Assembly (NCBI GenBank): GCA_029216955.1
Contig: JANAVB010029819.1
Coordinates: 32,239,652-32,303,651 of the forward strand
Reading direction: 5' to 3'
Length of the DNA: 64,000 nt
From: Iris pallida
Taxonomy: Eukaryota > Streptophyta > Magnoliopsida > Asparagales > Iridaceae
Positions within the stretch are counted from its first letter, which is position 1. Every line of letters begins with the position of its first letter. The notes below the pieces were generated by a model that was given only the letters and a program-made list of their open reading frames with translations, was not told where the DNA came from and made no database searches. Shown piece by piece: positions 43,301-54,239 of the stretch. Position numbers and translations under genes: made by a program.

Positions 43301-46182
43301 CTTTATAGACTTAAGATTTATTAAGGTCTATTTGCAACCATTATCTAGTTCTGGATCCAATGTACTGTACCTGTTCCCCTAAGTTCTAGAATACATCATC
43401 ATATCTAGCCCTATATTTTGAGCTATAAATATTTTATTATAATTATCCAATGATATTTTTGTAGCACATAAGAATACATGTAATTGATATGTCATACTTC
43501 TCATGTCCTTATCTACTATGGTTTGAGCTTTTGTGTTAAGATTTTCCATTTCTAGAGAATACACTTATTTCATAACAGCTATAATATTTTGCATTCTCTA
43601 GATCGATCTATTATTTCATTATCTTTGGTTAACCTCAATACTTGGCAAAGAGATTTGTTTCATTATATTTTCATGAATATCTTTTTAGCCTCATTTTGAG
43701 AAGAGCATAACTCTTTTATTTATGTTATTTTCTTGCTCTTATCCTTACTTAGTAAAGAGTCTATAAATCATTTTGATCATTCAAAATATATTACCCTTAT
43801 TGTGAACTCTATGCTTAAGCATGTATCTTTACTGTTAGTGACTTAAGATTTAATGAGCACATTTATCTTGTTAATGGCCTACCTCATTAATCTTAATTAG
43901 TTATGTAGCTTGCTTATTTGCGATGAATTGTTAAGCTACATAATTTTTGTTCACTTTCACCCATCTAGCTATCTTCTTGAATTTCAATCTATATGTGATA
44001 TGCTAGTTTACAAAAACAAGATTTATTAATTTTCTTGATGAAATTTATATTCTATTTTTGATACATATGTTTGGTCTCTAAAATTAGTTTGACAAATTTT
44101 TTCCTGTTTCAATTGAGGTTTGTGATTCATCACTTTAACTTCCTTTCATACTAGTCATTGGTAAGCATCTTTTAAATTTCTCTCATCTTTGAGTCATAAT
44201 TTTATCGTATTATCATATTACATTTCTTTATATTAAATCTATAATAATTTAAATGAGATTGACTCTTTCTCTATATTTTCCATTGATTTGTAAGATTTTA
44301 TTATAAATATGGATTTGGGATTTTCTCTTGATGAGATTCGTTGAATCATGTTTACTTTAATTGATAAATGATCCTAATGGTTGAGTAGTCCTATATTATC
44401 TAATTATGTGGTTATCAAGTTAATTTATTACTCTACTTTGACTACTCATGGATCATCACATATGCTCGTTGCTATTTGAACTTCATTGGTTTCTCATTTA
44501 GTATTAGCAAGGTTGGATTATTACCCGTTGATGGGTGTTAAAACATACATAGTCCATGCAAAGCAATACATTGGTTGATCATTTCTTAATTAGATAATTA
44601 TGGACATGATATTTGAGTTTTATTTTTTGTTGTTGTATTTTTGAGCTATATTTTGACTTTCATCATGATTGATTTAATTGACTTTATTCCTTTTTATGAT
44701 AACATTTCTCTCAAAAGGTAACATACATTGATCTATCATATTTAAATATGAGATTCTTCTATATAGGTTAGTGTATGTCATCTTTTGATTACATGTGCTA
44801 AAATAGAATATTTTTTTGATTTCTCAACTTTAGTAGCTATTAAGTGGATATCTCTTCTTGACTAAAGATGACATTATCCGTTTTAGGACGATTTTATAGC
44901 CTTATATGAATTGAGCAAGGGAAAGAAATCCATAGTCGATTTACCCCTAGATCTTATAGTTATCTATTTTATGCTATAAGTTCTTTGGAACTAGATATGC
45001 ATATTTTAAGGGGGAGCAAATAAATTGGTTTAATTCATTTATATCCATTAATATGTCGTATACCTAGTTCATCATGGACTCATATTCTCTTCAATTTTTA
45101 TATCTCATTGAGATTATGATATTTTTATTTTGAAGGATTTATGAGAGTGTATGCAATTATCTTTATTATTTTATCTCTCTCTTATACGGGTTAAATAGGT
45201 CATCTTGTTATTATTAACTTTCATATCTTAACTTAATGACTATTGTGCTTTCATTGATTTGGCTTTTTTTTAGGACTTACTCAAAACTAATGATTTATAT
45301 CAACATTGGTATGACTTTAAGGGGGAGCATTCAAGTCGATTGAATTTTTTCTTCTCAAGTATTTTTTTCTCCTTTACCTTCATGTTTGCCTAAATGGTAT
45401 TCATATAGCATGATAAGGTAATTGAGTTCATATGCATGAATTTTGGATAAGCAAATAGATTTGTAAATAATGAGATCATTTTATATCAATTGTTCTATTT
45501 TACATTGATCATTCCTTTAATATATTCCACTATTTATCTGTGGACAATTGTGACTATCATAGTTTTATTGATCAATGTTTCAAGTTTATATATTTCAATT
45601 GATATCAAGTTTATATGTTTCAATATCTTATTTGATAACTTTCTTTTTTGTTATCTATTATCTATATTTATCTAATCCCTATGGCTTTTGAATGAAATCC
45701 TTTATTTCATAATTCTCTTCCAAAACTAGAAATATATTTCATATCATATTATGTTTTGGATTTCTTTCTTTGATTTCATGTTGGTAAACTATCTATTGAT
45801 TATTATCAATTTTTTTTAGTTTTACCAACTATTTTGTGTTTTGACAAGCTCTTTTCTATTTGGTATTCTACATTTGGTATGTAGTTTATATACATGTCTT
45901 TATACACTTCTCCCATTGTTCTTCATTTAGTATATCCTTCACCATGATTATTTTTGTCTTCCTCCATTGTTCTTCATTTAGTATATCCTTTACCATGATT
46001 ATTTTTTGTCTTTACATACTTCTCTTATTACGGAGGAGCTTATTTTTTTATCATGTCAAAGGGGGAGAAATAAGTTTAAGTTAGCACACGATATTCTAGC
46101 AATATGTGTTTATTAGTGATACATGCATCTATCGTATCTGTATTAAACTTAGCCGATTTTCCATAATCAAAAAGGGAAAGAT

Positions 46183-47441
46183 TGTTAGCCCAATGATTAC
46201 ATTGTATTTTTGAATATGGCTAATCACTTAAGTTTAACATAATGATGTCACTAATATTCATATAATCACTATCATGTTGCTACTTAAACTTAGCATTGTC
46301 CTAATTGTTCAATATCATATTGCTATGATTGTATCGTACTGCAACATATTGTTTTGCTCACCTAACATGTATTTGTAGACATGCAGTAAGCATGACCAAA
46401 CATGATCAAACCAGGACATATGCAATGGAGAATTAATGAGGGGCCAAACACGGCGTCATACAAAAAGATTTTTCTGAACCGCCTAGCATCTAGATCTGTA
46501 TATCTTTGGACAACTGCTGTCAAGAAAAAATACGTCTTCAGGTATGCTCAAATATCAAAAGAAATGCGTCATCAAAGGGCTCTTGGTTTTCCTATTTGTT
46601 TCAAGTCTGTAATTTTTAGTTTATTGAGTTTAGGAGAATGTGTACGTCGAGTCGCACTGTGTCATCTCAACCCCTAGACATATCTCACCAAGCTCTACCA
46701 TATAAACAGACCAATTCCTGAACCAAACCAAACCACCATACTCCATTGAGAACTTCTGTCCCAAGGGAGACAAAATTCGGGCCGAACTCTTTCCTAAGGC
46801 AGAACTCGGGCCGAACTCTGCCTCCTAATTTTCAGGAAGCAGATTTTTAGGAACACCATGATCGAAGTTGTCCAACGTTCAAATTTTTGAATATTTGAGA
46901 CAGAATTCTGGCCGAATTCTGCCTCCCTTGACTAGTATATATAGGGCTTGATTTCTCTCATTTCAAATCAGATCTCTCACTCTCAATCATCTAAGCCTTA
47001 TACATTCTAAGCCTTACTCTTCCAATCTACTAGCCACAAAACTTCCTAAACCCCAAGGTGCTCAAGTGCGATTCAACTAGAAGTTTTGTGCAAGAGTTGA
47101 AAAGAAGTCACTTGGACAATTCCAAATTTTGTCTCTACGAAGTTGTAAGAAGTTGGTGCTCTTCTGAGTAAAGGCACGTATGTGTACCCTATTTCTCAAA
47201 TAGTGGATTTCAATCCCGAGCTAGAGTTCTCAGGCCTTGACTAGTCCTCCACGAGGGAAACCAGGTTAAATTGTTGTGTTTGCGTATGCTCTTGTGATCT
47301 CTCTTAATTTTTGCATTACTACTCTGATTATATATTCTCTTGATAGTTGCTTTCTGGATTTGGTATAGAGTTAAATATTTAATTGGTTATTATTGACACA
47401 ACTCTATTCAACCCCTCTAGAGTTGTCTACACGTTACTTCA
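46183..47441 (+). repeat. 3' LTR of element B
   Basis: Direct repeat of 39658-40887 with the same ends. It includes a duplicated CGGGCCGAACTC module (46768-46820), one copy of which is lost in the 5' LTR, and the TATA box CTAGTATATATAGGG near 46932. Confidence 0.92.
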
Positions 47442-47446
47442 CGAAT

Positions 47447-48462
47447 AACCGGTTAGGTCAAAGGACATGGTTTTGGGATACCATAAGCCGAAAGAATAAG
47501 TATTCTTAAGGTATCAAAAGATATGCTTAACTGCGCACAGGTGTGATTCCTTATGGTTAGCTTGAAATCTTGCACACATACAAACACTAAATATTATATC
47601 ACGGCGGCTATCAGTTAAATAAAGTAAACTACCAATCATACCTCGATACTTACGTATGTCAACAGGTTTGCCTTGTTCAACTACATCAAGCTTGGTTGAA
47701 GTTGCGATTAGAGTACCAAGTAGTTTAACGAATTCCAGATCGAACTTCTTTAGCAAATCTTTTGTGTACTTGGCTTGGTTGATGAACGTCTCATTGCTAG
47801 TTTGTTTGATTTATAGTCCAAGGAAGAATTTGAGTTCTCCATCATGCTCATCTCAATCTCATTCTGCATACACTTAGAGAATTCTTTACAAAGAGATTCA
47901 TCAGTAGATCCAAAGATAATACCCTCAACATAAATTTGAATTAAAAAAAGATTTCCATTTAAAGAATTTATAAACAGTGTAGTATCAACCTTGCCTTTTG
48001 AAAAACTATTATCAAGTAAAAAAGAGCTTGAACGGTCGTACCAAGCACGAGGGACTTGTTTCAAACCGTATAAGGTTTTCTTCAACTTGAATACATAATC
48101 AAGATTTTTGAAATCAGTGAAACCTGGAGGTTGAGCTACATAAACTTCTTTTTTATGAAACAATTAAGAAAAACACTCTTTACATCCATTTGAAAGAGTT
48201 TAAAGTTATAAAAATATGCAAATACATATAACATGCAAATAGATTCCAATCTTGTAACAGGGGCATAGGTCTCATCATAGTTGATACCTTCCTCTTGATT
48301 GTATTCTTGAATTACGAGTCGAGCATTGTTATGAGTGACTAAACCATTCTCATTTAATTTATTTCGGAATACCCAGCCGGTGCCAATGACCAGATGATCA
48401 ATAGGCTTGGGCACAAGTTTCCAAACTTGATTCCATTTAAATTGGTTTAGTTCTTTTTGCAT
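47447..48462 (-). pseudogene. Element C reverse transcriptase
   Basis: Minus strand in three frames. N-terminus at 48136-48462 (NQVWKLVPKPIDHLVIGTGW, INYDETYAPVTRLE). Middle at 47750-48163 (KKTLYGLKQVPRAWYD), with the catalytic box read as IYVEGIIFGST where active enzymes have YVDD, so both Asp are lost. C-terminus at 47514-47756 (RKYRGMIGSLLYLT). Continues across element B into RNase H. Confidence 0.9.
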
Positions 48463-48467
48463 AGCAT

Positions 48468-49403
48468 CTAACCAATAGTTATCACTATATCCTTCTTCAA
48501 TAGTTTAGGTTCTAGCTGTGAAATAATTACAACACAAGAAGCTATATCTCTGGTAGAGGAACAAGTACTTACGTCCTGGGTGATCTCACCTATTACCAGG
48601 TCCTTTGGGTGGTTAGCCATGAATTTTATTCTTTTTGGCTGACTTTCAAGGTAGCTGGTTCCGGTTTCAGGTTCTGTAGATACCTTGCTTGGTGTACTGA
48701 TGTCTTCATCATCATTGTCGTTGATCGTCTCTTGGTTTAATTCGTCGATGGTGAAGTTCATTGATTCTTCGATGATCATTGACTTCTTGTTGAAGACTTG
48801 GTACCCTTTGCTTTTGGTCGCATAACATAGAAAGATACCCTCATCGGCCTTTTCATCAAATTTACCCAAATTATCTTTAATGTTAAGAATAAAACATTTA
48901 TAATCAAAGATTTTGAAATAAGAAACTATGGGTGTTCTATCAAACCATAACTCATAGGGAGTCTTCTTCGATTTAGGTCGAATTAGAACCCTATTGAGAA
49001 TATAACAGGCTGTATTGACAGCTTCTGCCCAGAAATATTTGGGTAGACGAAACTGGTTCAACATTACTCTAGCCATTTCAGAAAGTGTTCTATTCTTACG
49101 TTCCATAACTCCATTTTGTAGTGGAGTCCTTGGGTAGAAGAACTCATGCAAATATCTGTTTGTGTCATAGAATTGCTTAAACTCTGCATTCTTGAATTTG
49201 CCGCCATGATCACTTCGAATACTAGTAATCATGAATCCTTTCTCATTTTGAACTTTCTTACAAAATTCGACAAATTCAGATAATGCATCATTCTTGTGTG
49301 TGAGTAAATATACCCACGTGTATCTAGAGAAATTATTTACTATTACAAAGGCATATAACTTACTACCTAGGCTAGCAATTCTACTAGGCCCAAATAAATT
49401 CAT
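48468..49403 (-). pseudogene. Element C integrase
   Basis: A 311-codon open frame: NNFSRYTWVYLLTHKNDA, the second catalytic Asp in TSIRSDHGGKFKNAEF, and the catalytic Glu in LQNGVMERKNRTLSEMARVM. After these comes the C-terminal region (YELWFDRTPIVSYFKIFDYK; ATKSKGYQVFNKKS). The frame lacks lesions over the catalytic core, but the chain is disconnected from the RT by a stop. Confidence 0.9.
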
Positions 49404-49432
49404 ATGTAGTAATTGTAGAGGTCTAGTGGTAC

Positions 49433-50042
49433 TTACAGTATTTTTGAATTAAATATGGATCGGGTAGCTTTGTTCTTTTCATATTCGCTACATACCGTAT
49501 CATTCTTGAAGACGATGTCCGGTAAGCCTCGTACCAATTTTTTCGTGGATAATCTTGAAATTATGTCAATGTTTGCATATCCGAGCCTCATGTGCCATTG
49601 TTGACTCTCATCGTTCTTGGCGAGTAAGCATCTACCTGCATTGTTAACATCTTCCAATAATATAGAAAACATATATGTTGTCTTCCCTAATATCTTCAAT
49701 AATAGTACTACCAGTTGAGCTATCAACTATAGTACATTTGTCTTTAATAAAGTTAATACCAAACCCATGGTCAGCTAAATGGCTTATGCTGAGTAGGTTA
49801 TATTTTAACTCAGTTACTAGATAGACATCTTTAATCACTAGACAAACATCTTTAATCATAGGGTAGGAAGCATTACCAATGTTACCGATACCTACTATAT
49901 ATCCTTCTAAGTTGTTACCGAAGAAGACATATCCTTCTTTCTTTTTCGATAATGTTATGAATAGAGAAGTATCATTGGTCATGTGACATAAGCAACCGCT
50001 ATCGAGGATCCACTTGCTCCTAGCATAAGTAGGGTGTTCCAC
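49433..50042 (-). pseudogene. Element C protease and GAG-pre-integrase region
   Basis: The protease active site is in KWILDSGCLCHMTND (49940-50010), followed by KYNLLSISHLADHGFGINF. The integrase zinc half (QQWHMRLGYANIDIISRLST) is in the overlapping ORF 49433-49726; the His of the usual LGH is Tyr. One frameshift separates the two. Confidence 0.87.
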
Positions 50043-51793
50043 CTACAAAGGAGTTTGGAGATACAACTTTTGGTACCCATTTCTTGTAGGGTTAGGATAT
50101 GTTAGTCTTTGGTATCCATACACATACATTTAAATTAACTAATTTTCTTACTCTACATGTAGGTGATGACCAATGGTGCCACAATAGTGATATCTAACAT
50201 GCTGAGTGTTAGGTGCAGTGTATTGTGCATGATTGGTAGGTCTTGGTGTGCTAGTTGGATACTTGTATTAGAATACATGTCGGTTAGTCTTCTTGGGCAA
50301 AGGTTTGGGAAGCAGCAACTTCAGGCTATTTTCTTAACCTAATTTTCAACTTTTTGGAGATATCATAAATTGTGTTATAGTTAGCTGTGAGTGCATCAAT
50401 TCTGACTAGTGCAAAGTGATGGCTCTTCTTTTCTTTGAGTAAATCTTCCTCAAGTTTAACTGTGGTCTTGTCTTTTCTTCTGATAAACGTTTAATCTCGT
50501 GTAGTTGTAGTATGACAGAAAAAAGGTTACTAGTCTCACTAGAGTTTTCATTATTTCTAACCTCAGCTAGTAAGTCGGTAAGTCTTCCTATTTCACCTTT
50601 GTACTCTTTGAGTACCTTCTTAGAGTTTTGGTATTTGTCAAGCAATTTTCTGTGGTCATCTAAGAGGTTACTAAAAGCTTCACCTAACTGGTCAAAGGTA
50701 AAATCATCATATGTATCAAATAGGGGGTTTGAGTTTACCTAATCAAATGCCATCAAGCATACATTTGCATCATCGTCTGATTGTTCATCTTCTGAATCGC
50801 TGGCTTCACTTGCATGCCAAATGCTTGTGTTGGCATATCTTCTGGAAGTAGATTTCTTCAAGTAACTCTTTTTATACTTATTGCCTTTCCTGGTTGATGA
50901 TGATGTCGTCGGACATACCTTCTTGATGTCTCTTTTCTTCTTGCAACCATAGCAGATTGGATCTTATTCATTTTTGTGGTTGTTGCTGTTGTTGTGTTCC
51001 TTCGTTCTTCGGTTGAACCTCATGAACTTCTTAAACTTCTTCACTAGGAGAGTTTGATCCTTAGTGTCGGAGTCATTGTCGTCAGAATCTTCTTCGACAG
51101 TTCTTCATTGTTGAGCTTTGAAGGCGACTGATTTTTCCTTCGGTACAAAGTCTTGAAGTTCTAGCTCGTGAATGAGTAGCTTTCCCATGAGTGTTTCAAG
51201 ACACAAGGTAGTAAGGTTGTTTCCTTTAACGATCGCCGTAGCCTTCGAAATCCAGTTCCTTGTGAGAGCTAGCACCACCTTGTGAATCTTCTTGTGGTTA
51301 TTGTATTCCTTGCCTAGTGAGACAAAGTATTTACAATATCTATAAATCTTGTGAACATTTGTGTAACAGAATTGTTCAGCTTCATCTTGAATGCCACATA
51401 CTCTTCAGTAAGTCTACTGATCTTGGACCCCTTAACTTGCGTCGTGCCTTCATGAGTGACTTTGAGAAGTTTTCATATCTCATGAGATGTTTTGCATATA
51501 GATACCATATTGAATTCAGTCATGTCTAAAGCACAAAATAAAGCATTAATAGCACGCACGTCAAGACTGGCTTCTTTATTTTCAAAATCAGTATAATTGT
51601 TATGTGCTTTTTCAACCAGATTTTCATCTATAAGAACACGTGGAGGCTTTTTATAGCCATCAACTACAATTGACCATAAGTCAAAATCTAGAGATTTCAA
51701 AAAGAAATTTACACGTGTTTTCCAGTAAGTGTAGTTGGTACCATCAAACAGTGGGGGTCTGTTTGTGGCTTGGCCTTCAGTTGTAAATTTCAC
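50043..51793 (-). pseudogene. Element C Gag
   Basis: The start at 51793 reads MKFTTEGQATNRPPLFDGTN then YTYWKTRVNFFLKSLDFDLW, the N-terminus of SIRE-type Gags. After 51473 the chain breaks repeatedly (several stops and frameshifts). A Cys-Gly-Cys knuckle remnant lies near 50940, and a coiled-coil region at 50406-50645 (LDKYQNSKKVLKEYKGEIGR). The Gag is long, as in SIRE elements. Confidence 0.8.
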
Positions 51794-51883
51794 ACTTGCT
51801 ATATGTGATATAGTGATCTATGTAACAGCAGTTATATATAAAGAAAGTAATGACAATGTTACCTTGCTATACCTGTATAACCT

Positions 51884-51895
51884 TCTCTGATACCA
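51884..51895 (-). other. Primer-binding site of element C
   Basis: Minus-strand TGGTATCAGAGA two bases inside the 5' LTR. Matches the initiator tRNA-Met primer. Confidence 0.8.
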
Positions 51896-51897
51896 AT

Positions 51898-52640
51898 TAT
51901 AGCAATATACTGTAGAGGGTGGTGAATAGAGTAGGCAGCAAAATATTAGCTATTAAAAAATTGTTAGCAGCAAGATCACAGAAATATATCACAGTTATAA
52001 GTAAGTAATAGTAAAGTGCAAAGAGCAACCTCAAAGATGGGGATGTCTACTGGTCTCCCTCTGGTGAGGACTAATCAAGTCGGAAGAACTCTGGCTCCCA
52101 GTTGAAATCTACTATAAGTTTTCATTCAAAGTCCTTGTCAACTTCTTCAAATGCGAGCTTTGATCCGAAGTGCTCGGCCGACTTCAATTGTGAAGTGTCT
52201 CATTTTTTTAGGTCTCTTGATTACAATCACTCTGAACTTCTAGACCGTACTGCACTGGCAAATTGATTAGAGGATTGTAACTAGCTTCAGATTTGAAATT
52301 AAAAGCTTAGTAGGGCTTTGAAACATCGTAGTAAGCTTAGAGAGAAGATATATGAAAGTGAATGAGTGAACTTAAATGGTAGAATTTTTTCTCTATTTAT
52401 AGGATTTCCAAAGGAAGAATTTAGACAGAATTTGGACAGAATTCTATGAGAGAATCTTGGCATATAGTCGTTACATTCGTAACTGCGAAAAGACTGAGTT
52501 AAATATCCAATGTTTACGGTAGCTGAATTTGGGCCGAATTCGGGGCAAATTCATCCAGAATTCTACTAGTACAGAATGGGTTGATTTTTGGGTTTACAAC
52601 TTAGATTTTTGGACTCTCGAATTTTTCAAGTAGTTAGGAA
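51898..52640 (-). repeat. 5' LTR of element C, truncated
   Basis: Aligns with 35801-36560 of the 3' LTR and stops at GTTAGGAA (52640), where CACTACAAG begins. The missing ~270 bp are the LTR start. A minus-strand CCTATAAATAGAG TATA box lies at about 52391-52403. Confidence 0.85.
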
Positions 52641-52876
52641 CACTACAAGAAAAATATCTTTTTATAACGCTTGAAAAAAAATAATTATAACAATTTATAC
52701 ATAAACGTTACAAAGTTTCAAAACCCCCTCTTAATATGACGGATTGGACTATTTTTTGGCCTATTATAACATTTCACACATATAAGCGTCACTAATCATT
52801 TATACATATATCACGTTTATAAGTACAAACGTAGGAAAGGTTTAAAAAATTTATATTCAGTCCGCTCTTTTTTTTG
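52641..52876 (+). mobile_element. Terminus of a second CACTA-type element
   Basis: Begins with canonical CACTACAAGAAAAATATC exactly where the element C LTR breaks off. Subterminal TATAACG / AAACGTTA / TAAGCGT motifs repeat in both orientations up to about 52830. The matching right end (TTCTTGTAGTG) is not found in the window, so the element is truncated or overwritten by what follows. Confidence 0.65.
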
Positions 52877-53116
52877 GGTGCTGCTATTAGCACTCCTAAA
52901 ATGTCATTCAACACTCCTCTTTAATTTTTTTAACATTCAAATTACAAATCTGTCCCTGCATTAAATATAGCATTATTTTGTACACGATGGAGGGAGGAGT
53001 GTAGGTTGACATTTTAAGAGTGCCAATAATGTTAATGCAAGGATAAATTTGGAATTTAAATCTTAAAAAAATAAAAAGTGCTTAATGACATTTTAGGAGT
53101 GCTAATAACAGTAATT
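52877..53116. mobile_element. Small MITE with TATTAGCACTCC ends
   Basis: Left TIR TATTAGCACTCCTAAAATGT (then CATTCAACACTCC) and right TIR the reverse complement of ACATTTTAGGAGTGCTAATA. About 240 bp, AT-rich, no ORF. The TSD is unclear because both flanks are T-rich. Its reverse-complement internal motif (CATTTTA.GAGTGC) also occurs at about 53010, so it may be nested or rearranged. Confidence 0.6.
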
Positions 53117-53297
53117 TTTTTTTACTCCGCGGGCCTTTCCCCGCTATCCTACCGTCTCCTCCCGAACCATCTCCTCCTCCTCATTTCCCCATCTCCATAT
53201 CAATTTTCTTTCCCGCAGACAATAAAACCCCCATATCCCTTCTCCTCCTTCCACCCCAAATTCAAACCCTAACTAAAACCTATCCCTAATTTGGAAC

Positions 53298-53762
53298 GTG
53301 CAGCTCTGCTCCCGCTATTTTGGTCCCCATATCCCGGATAAGCTCGTCGCCAAGCTCGTGAAGGACGACGAAAGAACCTGCAGGTTGGTTGGTAACAATT
53401 CTTTCCCCGCTTCAAACCCTAATTTTGACGGTGATGGTGCTCGTATTAGTGGCCGCCATGGCTTTGTGGTGGCGATAATCGGTATAGAGGAAATCGGGAA
53501 GGGATTGATCCGCGAAGGGATGGACTTCGTTACGTTCCCTATCAAGTACCAGTGCGTGGTCTTCAGACCCTTCATGCGGGAGATCCTCGAGGCCGTCGTC
53601 ACTATGGTCAATAAGGTCGGGATTGTTTTGTCGATTCAATTCTTGCTTCAGCTTTCCGCTGACTTGTTTTGGTTTCATGGATAGAATTTCTTGGTGTGGT
53701 TTTTTTCACCGATGGGTTTATTTGTAGAGGCCGGACTGGCGCTGATCTTCATCTCCAGTCAT
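53298..53762 (+). pseudogene. RPB7-type RNA polymerase subunit, captured fragment
   Basis: Three exons. 53298-53383 reads QLCSRYFGPHIPDKLVAKLV. 53450-53615 reads SGRHGFVVAIIGIEEIGKGL then TFPIKYQCVVFRPF and EAVVTMVNK. 53712-53762 reads MGLFVEAGLALIFISSH. Intron 1 (53384-53449, 66 bp, GT-AG) happens to be in frame, so the ORF reads through it. Intron 2 has a GT donor but no AG at its end (CACCG), so it is probably broken. This is the N-terminal RNP-like part of the RPB7 family, which with RPB4 forms the stalk of RNA polymerase II (paralogues serve Pol IV and V). The first ~10 residues and the OB-fold half are missing. A GTG replaces the usual internal Met. Adjacent to a CACTA end: probably a captured fragment. 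Confidence 0.75.
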
Positions 53763-54239
53763 GTAAGCTTTTTTCGGTTTAGATTTATCACATGAGCTAT
53801 CGATTGATATCTTGTTACTAAGAGTGGTGTTGATTTTTAATTTATATTTTGTTAATTTTGGTGAAAAAGCTTATAAATGTAAGCAAACAAACAAGAAATT
53901 GTGAAAAAGAGACTAGGTTTATTCATTGATTCTTCTTATTCTATTTTTTATGCTCTCGACTCTATGAGCAGAAACATAATAACTGTTATCGACTCAAAAT
54001 TATGCAGTTTTTTGATGACCTCACTCAAAATTATGCAGTAAATAGGATATTTCCTAAATGTTTGACTCAAAATTATGTAGTAAATAGGATATTTCCTAAA
54101 TTTTCTTATAAAACAAGTGCTGAATAATTTAGTTGATACTGTGTCTAGATAATGTTGTTAACGAGGTTCAAAAACGCGCTTTCACTTTTCAACCCTCTAT
54201 ATGTATTTGAATAAGGTAGTTGTTTGCCATTGATTGTCG
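53763..54239. other. Intron-like sequence with a 40 bp tandem duplication
   Basis: Starts with the GTAAGC donor after the RPB7 exon. At about 54022-54098 a unit of roughly 40 bp (CTCAAAATTATG.AGTAAATAG...TTTCCTAAAT) is present twice, with a partial third copy at 53992. No gene seen. Confidence 0.5.

Larger units (their letters stand above)
41757..46182 (+). other. Element B noncoding interior
   Basis: About 4.4 kb, T-rich, without any credible ORF on either strand. It contains an AT microsatellite (42719-42771), the UUCG-hairpin block (43165-43300) and three AAGGGGGAG purine tracts (45008, 45319, 46058) before the true polypurine tract AAAAAGGGAAAGAT next to the 3' LTR. ORFs of 60-90 codons here are random. 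Confidence 0.7.
39658..47441 (+). mobile_element. Non-autonomous SIRE-like Copia element B in element C
   Basis: LTRs 39658-40887 (1230 bp) and 46183-47441 (1259 bp), both TGTTAGCCCAATGATTAC...GTTACTT(T/C)A. Flanks: TGAAT (39653-39657) and CGAAT (47442-47446), a 5 bp TSD with one C-to-T change. Removing B restores the element C RNase H reading frame exactly. Inside are a PBS, a shortened gag and about 4.4 kb of noncoding, T-rich DNA; no protease, RT or integrase. It must have used proteins of a relative, and its LTR ends match those of element A. Confidence 0.93.
35801..52640 (-). mobile_element. SIRE-like Copia element C, split by element B
   Basis: Minus strand: 5' LTR (51898-52640, truncated), PBS, gag, protease, integrase, RT, [element B], RNase H, envelope-like ORF, polypurine tract, 3' LTR (35801-36819). 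The two LTRs share long stretches, such as the GCAGCAAGTTC/GCAGCAAGATC block. The 5' LTR is cut at 52641 by a CACTA terminus, so its outer edge and the TSD are lost. Without element B the sequence is about 9.0 kb, normal for SIRE elements. Confidence 0.88.
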
